DNA from: Alligator mississippiensis
Lineage: Eukaryota > Chordata > Crocodylia > Alligatoridae
Direction: 5' to 3'
Length of the DNA: 64,000 bases
Assembly (NCBI RefSeq): GCF_030867095.1
Contig: NC_081826.1
Location: 36,558,001-36,622,000 of the forward strand
The notes beneath the pieces were generated by a model. The model made no database searches, was not told where the DNA came from, and saw only the letters and a list, made by a program, of their open reading frames with translations. Positions 1-10,600 of this stretch are shown one piece after another. The first letter of the stretch is position 1; the number at the start of each line of letters is the position of its first letter. The position numbers were made by a program, and so were the translations under genes.

Positions 1-356
1 TTTCATGACAATCAGTTAGCATGCACCTGAGCCTATTATACTTGATAAGGTGACAACAAAAGGAAGTTTTACTGACAGAACTTTATTGAACCTAGTTACT
101 CAGCTAGAACCAGCTTGAATTAATCATAGTGCAACTCATCTTCAATCAAACACCTGGAAATGTAACTATTCACATGTCTTTCAATGAATGCATTTTACCT
201 ATTTGTTTAATATGGTGAACTAGCTTACTCTAATTAATTAATTGTGCTGCACTTATGAAAAGGTGAACACCAGAAAATTGCTAGTCTTGAATAACATATG
301 CATTGTATCACCAAACATTTCTGTACAGAAACCAAAAAAAAGTAGGTTTATAATAC
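1..356. other. DCAF13 intron 3, plain sequence
   Basis: AT-rich intronic sequence. I see no exon, repeat end or RNA gene here before the transposon that starts at 357. Confidence 0.5.
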
Positions 357-1364
357 TAGGGATACACGAATAAACATTTTATAGGCCGATACCAATTATT
401 AACCAGTTATATTGGCCAATACCAATCCAACTGCCAATATGCAGCCCAGCAGCTTGGAGTGCAGTATCCAACTGGTAAGCCTGTTGGGTCAGGAAAGATA
501 CATGGGGGGCAGATCACAACTTCCACAGTGAGGGAGGAAGTGGGGCTGGGGCAGGGGCAGGCACTGCACAGCTGGGGTGGGGCGGGACACAGCACAGAGC
601 CTCAGGCAGCTTGTCTGGGGGAACATGAGTAGCTCCTGCTGTTGTGCACGCCCCAGGGGAAGTATGGGGGGCACAGCCCCCCGAGATTTGTGCATGGGGC
701 AAGTGCAGGCTGCCTGCTGAGGGTTCAGGGCCAAGGACTGGGCCAGCTTCTTCCAGGGGCAGGGTGGGGAGGGGCCAGGGCTGCACTCAGGCGGCGACCA
801 CGCTGGGAGGACTGGCTATGAGAGGGGTACAGAGACCCCAAAATTCACCATAGCCTCCCTGTAGGGCCCCCTCCCAGCGCTGCCACTGCCCACCCCCACC
901 CTCCCCAAGTGCAGCTCCCCCACTGCTGGGAGAATGCTGGCACAGCCCACCCTTGCCCCATGCACAGACCCAGGGGGCACATGCTCCCCCATGCCTCTCC
1001 TGGTGTTGTGTGCAACAGCAGGAGCCTCCCCCCCCAACCACCAACCCCCCAAGAGGAGCAGCCCGCAGCTCTGTCCTAGCATTCCACCCCAGCTGGGCAG
1101 CACCTGTCCCTTCCCCAGCCCAGCCCCATTCCTTCTCTCACCATGAGGGCCTCGATCTGCCCCGCCATGACCCTTTCCCCTCAGACTTACCCCAGCCAGA
1201 TGCTGCTCTCCAAGCTGCTAGGATGCATTCCTGGCTGCGCATACGAGGCATTTATTGGTGGCATTATCAGCCACATCAGCCAAAAAAAAAAAGCCGACTG
1301 CCAGTAATGTCAATTTTCCTTTTATCAGTGTCAATATATGGAACAATGTATCAGTGTACCTTTA
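357..1364. mobile_element. Non-autonomous hAT-like DNA transposon with GC-rich core
   Basis: The ends are diverged inverted repeats: TAGGGATACACGAATAAAC on the left, and the complement of the right end reads TAAAGGTACACTGATACA. The left subterminal part contains repeated GGCCGATACC/GGCCAATACC words, a style seen in reptile hAT elements. The flanks TATAATAC (349-356) and AAGAATAC (1365-1372) agree at 6 of 8 positions, as expected for an old 8-bp target duplication. The interior (about 490-1215) is GC-rich and has no transposase; the open frames there are compositional. It lies in DCAF13 intron 3. Confidence 0.6.
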
Positions 1365-1496
1365 AAGAATACAAACCCTGAGTTAGGACTCTAGTCCTAA
1401 ACACTACAGATATGTTAATATTTCACCACAGGGAATACACTACAACACAACACAATAGGCTTCCTACTGGAAAAATCATGCTAAAGTTATACATAC

Positions 1497-1604
1497 AGTA
1501 AAGAAAGAGGTACCACAGAAGCGGGCACACATCCCTCGCACAAAGCCTTCATGTGCTTGTATGGTACGGATGCATTGTCGCTTGGTCAAGTTCCAAATTT
1601 TAAC
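1497..1604 (-). CDS. DCAF13: DCAF13 coding exon 3
   Basis: Encodes [20 protein letters not shown] through RFCGTSFFT (36 codons). The acceptor TTTTGCAG ends at 1605 and the donor GTATGT begins at 1496. Residues match WD repeats 1-2 of the DCAF13 family. Confidence 0.94.
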
Positions 1605-4600
1605 CTGCAAAATATATACCAGAATTATTTTCTTTACATGATAGTTTCCTAGCTCCCTATTTCTTTTCATAATAAAACTGTAAGATGTCATAGCAAGTCA
1701 TGTCAAATGGCACAGTCATCTACCCTGGTGATCTTCAAAAAGCATCTCAACACATCATCTGATCCCAGCAGTCTTTCCTGCCCAAGTGCAGGGGGACTGG
1801 ACTTGATGATCTGTAAGGTCCCTTTCAGCCCCTAACAACTATGAAACTATGAAACCATTTGCTTGAAGGTTCATCGATTTTAAGAAAGTTAGTTCCAGAC
1901 AGTTCGAACCAAAACCTACCCATAGATTTTTTGTGTTTTTTGGTTTTCTAAATCATAATTCCTTAAAAAAAAAAAAAACCCAAAAAACTCAACTGTTGAA
2001 ATGAGTATTGATGCCATGCTAGCAAGAATCTGATTCTGCATATGCTCCAATTCTGTCAACTGCTGCAAAAAGGTGGATTGGCTTGTAGTGTAACGACCAT
2101 ATGGAATACAATGAAAAGGACTGTTTTGCATATAGTTGCATTTCAAAATATTTATGAAAAAGAGCACTCTAATTAGATGTCAGTTTAGCCAGTTAGAAAT
2201 TTCTGTGTGACACTAACAATCTAACTATTCACCATATATAACCTCATCCTCACCACAGCAGTTGTGACTTAAATTCATTCAGCTACCTCCAGTAATTTTT
2301 TATTTCTCTTGAAAAAATTAAAAATATACAATGGGAAAAAAACCACAAATCTCTGTTTTGAAAAAAAGCCAAGTCAGCTTATGAAGAAGAAAGCTGGAAA
2401 AATCTTTAGAACCAACAAGCAATCTTCATTCCAACAGTCCATTTAAAGTTTTGCAATTTTACAGTTTCACAGTGAATGTATTAGGTTGGCATTTTCCAAA
2501 TAACCTCTCCAATACTGGTTTACTGCTGATAAATATTTGTTAGTTTTTTTGTGGTTCATTAAATCAAAAAAAAGCCTAACTTTCTTTTCCTCTTCAGATT
2601 TTGAGTCTGTTACATTCTGGGTTAAAGCCCAATATCTCTTCCATTCTAACTGCATTAGCAATACACCCAGATGAATATTTACTGTATTTTAAGACAAGTT
2701 TATTTTCCCGGTATTGCTGTGTGAAAGTACACATATTGGAAACAGCTGATTACATAAATATTTTATATACTTTACATAAAAAGTATAAAAACCAAAAGCA
2801 CAGGTGAATGGTACGGTGTTTGTTCCGTAATCACTTCCTATTGTAGTACTTTTATTTGCCATTATATTAACAATGATACAAAATGTGTCAGACTGACTTA
2901 TAGTTATCGTACCATGCTAAATTAACAGTTAATTATCCACCTTCTCTGTGTATAAGTAAAAATATAACCCTAGTTACTAAAAAAAAGGCCCACTAGATAA
3001 AAGAAAGAGCCAAAAGATAAGGCACAAACATTTTCAGGGTTCCATTTGTTTATGAATTTGCACTTGCCTCTCCATCACAAGCCCCTGAAAGCACTGTAGA
3101 CAAGCTTTTTGGATGCTTGGCCATGCAGTTAACCCCATCCCTGTGGCCATCCAATGAAGCAAGAAAAGGTTTTGCAAACACACGTTCTAGTTTTGTTGCA
3201 TTCAGTGCCCGCACATATTCTCGTGGAACTTCAAAAGGGTGTAATGCAGGATCATAGTTTCTTGGAACTGGAAAAAAACAGATACAAATTTATATGAATT
3301 CTTTGATGTTCTCTGCCAGGATGAAAACAATACAACCAATGTTTTGTAATTTTGTGTTCTGCAACACTGATACTTCTTTTGGTTCTTCTTCAAAATTGGT
3401 CTGTTGGCTCCTTTGTTAGGGTCCTGTTTGTTTGTATTTAGAATTTGCCCCATTGGCATTACAGGTATTCAGAAATTTAAAAATCTGACAGTGTCCTTTA
3501 TAAATTACTTATCAGATTACTTGTTCCTAGTTAATTTTTTTTCCAAGACTAAAATCTGTCCCCACACTGTCCATCTATCACAGGGGCAGGCCATTATTTC
3601 GGGCAGAGGGCCGCTTACCAAGTTGTGGCAAGCTGTCGAGGGCTGCATGGGTAGCCCTGCCCCTTGACAGGTGCCCTGCTCTCTGGTCACCATCTTGGGA
3701 CCAATATCTTGGGACCAGTGTCCCAGGTCCAGCACCGGTGGGGCCCAGAGCAAGGCGCACACTGGCAGGGATCTGTGGAGCTGGGCTGGGCTGCACCACC
3801 AGGGAGAGGGGGGGGCTGGCCCAGTACCACAGAGCTCCTGCCAGCTGGACCCTCTACCCCTGCTGCCCTGCTCTGGGCCCTGCTGGCACTAGCCCTGGGA
3901 CACAGGTGCAGGTCCTGCTTCCACATCCGCTCACTCCCAGTGCCCCCCCCTCCCCCACCGGCCCTGCAGTACAGGCAGGGGGCAGCACGCAGCCCCGACA
4001 CCCTGCTCGCTGGCAGGGAAGGAGCAGGTGCTGAGCGCAGGGGAAAGGCGAACCCTCGCCTGCCCCATGGCCCATGCTCCCTGCTGCAGCCATTTGCAGC
4101 CCGTGGGGCTGTCCTGAGCAGGCACAAGCAGCCCCATGTGGGCTGCGAGCAGCTGCAGTGCAGGGCACCGGCCACGGGGCGGGGGAGGGGCCGCCTCCCT
4201 TCCCTTCCCTTCCCACCCCCCCCACCCCTGCACTCAGCACCATCTTGTAATCCACCCCCGCAGCCAGCCTACGCCCCGCACCGGCTCTGGGCTAGCCCAT
4301 CAGGGCAGTGGCACGGCGACAGCAGCTGCACCCCCTCCGCTTGCCACGCTGGGCAGTGTTTGCTGTTGCTGCTTACCCAGAGCTCACGCATGCCCTATAC
4401 CACTCCATTCTGCCACCCAGCTTCATATTGGCGCTGCGTGGTTCTGGCACTGCGACCACTAGCAGCCAGACCCACACAGAATGAGGAGTGATGCAGCACA
4501 CCAAGTAGCCATCCCACCTGCCCGCCACAATAAGCTGCTGCCACTACAGTGCCACTAGGAGGTGAGGCCGTGCTGGCCATAGACGAAGGGCTGGGGGGAC

Positions 4601-6930
4601 TCAGTCTGGCGCAGCTGCCCCTGACTTTCCTAGTTTGAGGTAGCAGCAGCAGCAGCTCATCACAGTGAACAGGGAGGCGGGTAGGACAGCCACTCAGCGC
4701 ACTGTGTTGCACCCTGTCCTGTGCTGGTGGCCACTGTGCCAGGACTACACAGCACCAACAGGTAGGTGGGCAGGAGGGGAAGGGGAGGGGAAATGGATGC
4801 AGGAAGACAAAGGAGTTGGCATGCTGCATGGTCCAGTCCAGCCCAGCCCACCCTTCCCATGCTCCTGGTGGCAGCCAATGGGCTGGAAAGGATCATTTGG
4901 CATCTTCCCACCCCTCCCCCCAGCCCTCAAGAGCTCATCAAAACTTATGTGGCCCTCCAACCCAAATAATTGTCCACCCCTGTGTCAGGACAATCTGGTG
5001 TGCAGTGGCACATCATCTAGCTCTTGGGGCTGCCCATGAGTCAGGACATCTGGTAGCAGGGGAGTGGTAATGAACACTGCCACCACTCGCCCTCCACCAA
5101 AGTTCTGGACCCTCGGGGATCCCTGCCCGCCAAATGATACAGCTATGTGGGCTGCTGGTTAAGCCCCCTGATGACAACTACCAGGGAACTGAAAATTAAA
5201 AGGATCCTTCCTTCATCAAACAGCAAGCTCACAAGACCCAAAACAAAACCAATATTAAAAGGTTTTCCAATACTGATAGTTTGTTATAATTATTTCTGCT
5301 TTCTGTGTTCTGTGCTGGATATAAAGACAAAAATCACATGAGTAAAGAATTCACTTCAGTGCTATCTACAGCACCTAAATGAAGAAACACAAAGATGACA
5401 AATGAGTACAGGAAGAAGCAAAAAATGTCTTTAAAAACCGTAAAATCCCTACCATTTAGCTTATTTGTCAGGGTTCAATATACAGATGAGGTTACTGACT
5501 TCCTACAATGCAAGGCATAACAAAGTCACTTAAACAGTTTGTGAAGACAGAGTTGAGACTGGTGCTACACAACAGGGTATGTCTTCTAAAACCCACGCAT
5601 ATGCATCAGAAAACTAACGTGCTCAGCCAGGATCTCCCCAGAGAATGAGAAGCAAGCAAATATTAAGAAAAAGCACATATCTTAAGCATACAAAAACTAA
5701 GTAGTATACTTTATGGTGCTACTTTACATACAACTGCATAATTTTAACTTAGCCCTTGCAATGAGTAGATGCAGTCTGAAATTCTTATGAGACATTCCTT
5801 AAAATTAGGTCAAAGGTATTTTGATTTATCAGAACCAAGAAGCCAGGAGGTCTATTCCCATCTGTTTCAACAAGAGACAATAATTTTCTCCATTACCTTG
5901 AAATTTAAGTGATTCATTATTCCCTCATGTGACACACAGGACAACCAAGAAATAGAAAGCATGAGATCATTTCTGGAAGAGCTGGGAAAATTTACATACC
6001 AGAACTCATCCACTATATGGCAATCACAACGCTTCTAAAAAACAGGACAGAACTGTGAGACCATTCCTTTGTGTCAGGAAAGGAATTTGGCTTGACCTGA
6101 ACTCTTACACTTTTCTTTCCCTCCTTCCTCCCTTCCTTTTCTGCCCTGTCTTCCTGATTTCCAGCTATTTACTTTTTTCACAGACAGCCTCTCTTCTTCC
6201 TTGAAAATTTACTACTGTACAGTCTCCATTACTCAAGTACCCCCCTTTCCCTGCTCTACCTTTTTGTCTTCCTAATTTCCAGCTATTTACAGTCTCACTG
6301 ACATCCTGTCACACTCTTAGCTTCTCTTAGCACACTTAGCAGCAGAGACTCCCTATGCCTGAAGAAGGGTGATTGTGCCCAAAAGCTTGCAAATAACTTT
6401 TTTCCATCTACTCAGTTGGTTTAATAAAAGATATCACATCTACGCAAAGAACCTATCTTAATTTGACATATGGCACTTCATAATGACAGACGAGATCCAC
6501 AGAAGAACAAGCTCTATGCAAGTGCAAAGCAACATGGGAAAACAGAACGCAGTTACTCAAAACTGTACACCGTGGCAGCCAAAATAGTATACAGAATATT
6601 AAGCGTAGATACTCAAAACCATGGTTAGCAAGGGAAACCTGTACACATCCACACATACGTTATATGTATATGTATGTACCTAGCAGGAGTTTCAGGACAC
6701 AAGTCTCTTTATATACAGCCACGCCTTGACGTCATAGTTAAAATGCAACTAAGTGAAAGGATGTTAAGCAAATCCAATTACATCACAATAGTTACCTACT
6801 AGCAGGTGGCGGCCAAACAACGCTATAACTGAATGATGCACGAGTTTAAATGAGTGCGCTCTCCAGCAGATCAGCGATGTAATAATGAAACAATGTAACT
6901 GGGATGACGTTAAGGGAGAAGTACTATAAT

Positions 6931-6979
<49 letters not shown>

Positions 6980-7303
6980 CACACACACACACAAATATAC
7001 ATGTGTGTGTAGGTATAGATGTGTGGGTGTCTATGTGTACATCACACACACGTGTACGCACACACAACCCGAAGCAGAGGCAGGTGAGGTGCGAGTCTCT
7101 CCCGCTTCTGCTCTGCTCTGCTCCAGCCTCACTCCCGGCCGCGGCCCCGGCCCCGGCAGTCCGCGCGCGGTCGCGGCCAGGCCGTGGCGGGGCGGGGCGG
7201 GGCAGGCAGGGGGCGACCCCGCCGGGCGCTCACCGCGCTGCAGGTCGAGCTTGGTCTCGCGCACGTAGTCGTCCGGGTTCCGGCTCAGCACCTTCACCCG
7301 CAT
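1497..7303 (-). CDS. DCAF13: DCAF13 (WDSOF1), 5' part: coding exons 1-3, gene continues left of window
   Basis: Coding exons are 7303-7234, 3267-3068 and 1604-1497 on the minus strand: 70+200+108 nt, 126 codons in frame. The protein starts [20 protein letters not shown] and closely resembles the start of vertebrate DCAF13 (yeast Sof1), a roughly 445-residue WD40 protein of the nucleolar small-subunit processome that is also a DDB1-CUL4 substrate receptor. The visible part holds the N-terminal segment, the first WD repeat (ending VKIWNL, residues 91-96) and the start of the second (QAHEGFVRG). The start codon is in good context (A at -3) and gives the family's usual N-terminus. Intron 1 is phase 1 with a GT donor. 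Intron 2 is phase 0 with a GC donor. Exon 3 ends at a GTATGT donor. The remaining exons should lie beyond position 1. DCAF13 is divergent from SLC25A32 across a shared CpG island. Confidence 0.95.
1715..1858 (+). mobile_element. CR1 LINE 3'-end fragment
   Basis: This short copy of the CR1 3' terminus has the typical words GATCCCAGCAGTC, CTTGATGATCTGTAAGG and TCCCTTTCAGCCC-like sequence, and ends in an ATGAAACT repeat. It is 5' truncated and lies in DCAF13 intron 2. Confidence 0.85.
1859..3067. other. DCAF13 intron 2, no further features
   Basis: AT-rich intron sequence with several A runs. I see no exon, no transposon ends and no RNA gene. Short open frames here have no recognisable similarity. 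Confidence 0.5.
3068..3267 (-). CDS. DCAF13: DCAF13 coding exon 2
   Basis: Encodes [20 protein letters not shown] through LSGACDGE (67 codons with the split Val). The acceptor is CAG at 3270-3268. The donor at 3067 reads GAG followed by GCAAGT, a GC donor. No GT site nearby keeps the frame. Confidence 0.94.
3581..4982 (-). mobile_element. Non-autonomous hAT-like element, same family as 13601-15189, opposite orientation
   Basis: The left end, CAGGGGCAGGCCATTATTTC, and about 300 bp of following sequence match the complement of the right end of the 13601-15189 element. The shared words include the segment with TTGACAGGTGCCC and CACCATCTTGGGAC. The right end is complementary to CAGGGGTGGACAATTATTT, a matching terminal inverted repeat. 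The core is GC-rich and carries one copy (about 4079-4172) of a palindromic module seen three times in the other copy. Flanks ATCTATCA and TGTCAGGA do not match, so one end may be rearranged. It lies in DCAF13 intron 1. No transposase is encoded. Confidence 0.65.
4983..6100. other. DCAF13 intron 1, no recognised feature
   Basis: AT-rich intron sequence. I found no exon, RNA gene or defined repeat boundary in it. Confidence 0.45.
6100..6446 (+). mobile_element. Penelope-like element 3'-tail fragment
   Basis: The segment ends with the tail shared by the other Penelope-like copies in the window: CCTGAAGAAGGGTGATTGTG, then AAGCTTGCAAATAAC, then TCAGTTGGTTTAATAAAAGA. The upstream part is pyrimidine-rich and contains a repeated word (TTCC.AATTTCCAGCTATTTAC style, at about 6150 and 6270). 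Only the 3' untranslated tail is present. It lies in DCAF13 intron 1. Confidence 0.65.
6931..7068. repeat. AC/AT/GT compound microsatellite
   Basis: An (AC)5 run passes into (AT)n, then (AC)n, and after a short gap (GT)n and further AC-rich tracts. It is purine/pyrimidine alternating over most of its length and lies just beside the CpG island. Confidence 0.95.
7234..7303 (-). CDS. DCAF13: DCAF13 coding exon 1
   Basis: Encodes residues 1-23 ([20 protein letters not shown], then LQR) plus the first base of a Val codon. The donor is GTGAGC at 7233-7228. Frame and splice site match joining to the exon that begins VPRNYD. Confidence 0.95.
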
Positions 7304-7455
7304 CCTCGCCCGAGAGCACGCAGCCCCGGCCCGCCACTCTTCCGGAGCGCAGGACCCACGTGACCGGAAGCCGGCGCAGACCCGCGGCGGGCGGAAGAAG
7401 CCGCTTGGGACGTTCCTCTTCCGCTTCCGGGGCGCGGGCTGCGGGCAGCGGCGCT

Positions 7456-7633
7456 ATGAGCGCGGTGGCAGAGGCGGAGGGGCCGCGGGGCTCTACGTGC
7501 GCGGTGTCCGCCCCGCCCGCGCAGTCCCCGCTGCGGCACGTGCGCTACGAGAGCCTGGTGGCGGGGCTCAGCGGCGGCGTCGTCTCCACGCTCGTGCTGC
7601 ACCCGCTTGACCTGGTCAAGATCCGCTTCGCCG
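7456..7633 (+). CDS. SLC25A32: SLC25A32 coding exon 1
   Basis: Residues 1-59 plus one base; ends in the first carrier motif [11 protein letters not shown]. The ATG is the first in the exon that leads into [10 protein letters not shown], and has G at -3. The donor is GTGAGC. Confidence 0.95.
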
Positions 7634-10600
7634 GTGAGCCCCGGCCGCGCCTCCTAACCCACCCTCTTCTCTCTGCGGGGCCGGGGCCGGGCCGTGTCGT
7701 GTCCCCTTCCCCTGCAAAGCCACTCGGGGCTGGCCCGTCCCCCCACCACGCCAGCTGGCCCGGCCCACGGGCAGCCCGGGCACGGCCCGCCACGCACACG
7801 GGTGCAGCGTCACGGCCGTCGGTCGGTAGCTCGGGGGCTGCGCTGTGGTCCAGTCGCTCGTGTGCACGTGTTGTAGTCCTGCCCCGTCGCCGTGGGTAGA
7901 GACAGCATCCTCACGGTTCAGGCCCTGCTGAACCTCCTCTTCCTTTTCCCTCTCGAGTCAGACCCGAGAAACTCCTGGTGTGGGATCACAAATGCTGTAG
8001 GCAGCAGTGTTAGCTCTTGTATCGTAGCAGCGAAAGCGAGTGCCACAGCTCAGGGTGCACCAGGATTTCTGTTCTCACTGAACCTTATTGGGCTGAAACT
8101 TTAAGGCTGCTTATACACATGTTGGGGGGGACACTTCAATTTGAGCAGCTCCAAGAACTGCTCTAATTAAAGCGCCCGGAGCATCTTGTGTATCAGCGTC
8201 CTCATGCTCCAAAACGGCGGCGGGGTGCTTTATGTAAAGCTCGTTCCACGCTATTTGGAGCATGGGGACGCTAATATATGAGACTGCTGGAGTGTGGTAA
8301 TTGCCACTTTCCGGCAGACTTAATTAATCAAGCCAGCTCTGATGTGCTGGAATTGCAGCGTGGTGGCACAGCCTCCCTGCTCTGTAGGCGCCCTACGTGC
8401 CTGCCTCAGAAAACTTGGGTAAAGTAGTTCACATGAGCAATTGGTGCCTCCTGAGTCTGGGAGGGGGCACAATTTGTGGGCAGACCCATGGGCAGGCCCA
8501 GGGGGCGGGCCAAAAGTCCCTCGGGGGCCCCCCATTCGTCGTTGGTCCAGATTGGGCGGGGGGGGGGGGGCAGCACTCTGGTTGGCCGAGCAAGCGCTCT
8601 CTGACACTCCGGGCTCCTGGGCACTGTCGGGGGGGGGGGGGGACCCCCCCCCACACCAGTTACCTGTGGTAGTTCTCAAATAGGAGAAAAGTAGATGCAT
8701 CTGTGGGGTGGGAAGGGGGCAGGATTTACTTTTTCCTGTTGAAGTAATTTGATGCATCTCTTTTCTTAAATCACGTGACCCAGTCAGTGGCAGTGGGAGG
8801 GGGGAAGACCACCTGAATGCACTTACAAACACTGACTTTGAACGTACTGGGTCATGATACTTTGAGAATTATACCTCCGACACATGGTGCATATAACTGG
8901 GGGTTTCCTGCAAAGAACAAAAAAAAAACGTTCTTTTGAAATAACATTTTTGTGGTCCCCCTGCAAAAAGATTAAAGGTTATAGGCTAGAGATTGCACAG
9001 AGCTGTGGGGCACTAAGAAAAGGAGGCAGTTTTAAGCCAATGCTGCTACTTGCCTGCAGTACACAGCAGTAGAGTTCATCTTGGATTGGTAGGAAAGGAC
9101 TGCTTACCTGGAACAGGTCAGCCAGACTTCTCCTTCAACCCAGGGTAAGGCACTCTCCTAATGAGCTCTTAGACCATAACTCTCGTGTGCCTTCAGAATA
9201 CAGCTAGTCAGGCTTGCTTATTCTCTGCGACTTTCCTCAACTCTGCATGTTATCTTCAAGATAAACAGGGAGGTGTATTTGCATCATAGTTTTATGCCAC
9301 TTGGCTTCACTCTTTCTAGAACATTGTTTTTCCAGTGTAATCTCTCTTTTATTCAGTGAGTGACGGATTGGAATTTAGACCAAAGTACAATGGGATTCTG
9401 CACTGTTTGACCACGGTCTGGAAGCATGAAGGACTACGTGGCCTGTACCAGGGGGTTACTCCAAACATGTGGGGGGCAGGTGCTTCCTGGGGCCTGTACT
9501 TTTTCTTGTAAGTAGAACCATAAAACCTTTGATGTTTTATGCAAAGTGATTGTGGACTGTAGGTCGCACTTTCATTTTGAGGGAGGTAAAAAGATAAAAA
9601 ATACATTTTATGAAAGATTCATGCAGCTTTACAAACTATATAATCTATAGGCAGAACTTTCAGAGGCACCTAAATCACTTCTGAACATTTTACCCTCAGT
9701 CATCACTTGCTGTTTCATATCTTATATGTAATATAAATTGCTGGGTAGAGCAGCGTGACACACTTGTAAAGCAAATGCCTGCACAAGTTGCTGCAGAAAT
9801 GTTAACTAGCTGCACTGGTAGTTTGTATGGTTTCATCCACTAAGAATCTTGCCAGAAGCTGCGCTATATAAATAAACCTTGTGGGGGAAAAGAACTTAGC
9901 CTTAGCCTGATTTGGGGGAATTAATTTGGCTCCTGAAATGATTTAGTCTGCTAAAGTTGGAAGCATTTAGTACTTGGACAAATCTGTTTTTGCAAGTTAG
10001 CTTACTTTTTTGAGGTAATTGTTGTTTTTTCTTTTGGTCCTCAGGGTCTTTTCAATGTCATATCACTTGCATTTTATATTTACTAATATGTAAATTACTT
10101 AACTCAAGGGCAGCAGGAAATCAAAGAAACCAGTTACTTGTTTATATGAAGTTGTCCTACTGGTTTTCTAGTCCTCATTCTTTTCTGACTTTCACTTCTC
10201 ATCTTACTGCATATTGCTCACCTCTCAATGGCTTACTTAACCCAGAGGACCAGTTCAGCAGATAAAGCTGATGACAGTATAGACTGCCTTTTCATAAAAC
10301 CTTGCTGGGAGACATCTGTCTTGTTAGCATTTCATCCAAACTAATTCTTCAATTTTAAATGTGATGAGGCAGTCCTATTTTTTATCAACAGTAATATTTT
10401 ATTACCCAGCTGTCTACCACAACTCTGTGCTTTAAGTAGCCTGAAACTAATTCAGTAATTTGTATTGCATCTGAGATTGTTCACCTCTGCCTCTGCTCTG
10501 TAAGGGCATTGCTTAATGTTGAATCTAAGTGATCTGGATTTTTCTCATCTCTACTTAAATTTGTTTCATTTCTTCCAGCTATAATGCCATCAAAGCCTAC

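Larger units (their letters stand above)
7100..7700. promoter_or_regulatory. CpG island and bidirectional promoter of DCAF13 and SLC25A32
   Basis: GC- and CpG-dense block containing both divergent first exons, with 152 bp between the two start codons (7303 and 7456). The stretch between them contains CTTCCGG at 7339-7345, CACGTGAC at 7357-7364 followed at once by ACCGGAAG at 7363-7370, GCGGAAG at 7391-7397 and CTTCCGCTTCCGG at 7418-7430. These match ETS/GABPA-type and E-box (USF/TFE-type) motifs usual in housekeeping bidirectional promoters. No TATA box is visible. Transcription starts are not marked by the sequence; they should lie between the two start codons. Confidence 0.85.

Noticed and set aside
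3664-4491. Open frame of 275 codons, Pro/Ala/Arg/His-rich
   Set aside because: It lies inside the GC-rich core of a hAT-like element. It has several overlapping open frames on both strands and no domain; GC content explains its length.
6904-7899. Open frame of 331 codons beginning in the microsatellite and covering the promoter
   Set aside because: It only partly shares the true frame (it includes SLC25A32 exon 1 from MSAVAEAEG). The upstream part is translated microsatellite and promoter, and it reads through the exon 1 donor into the intron.
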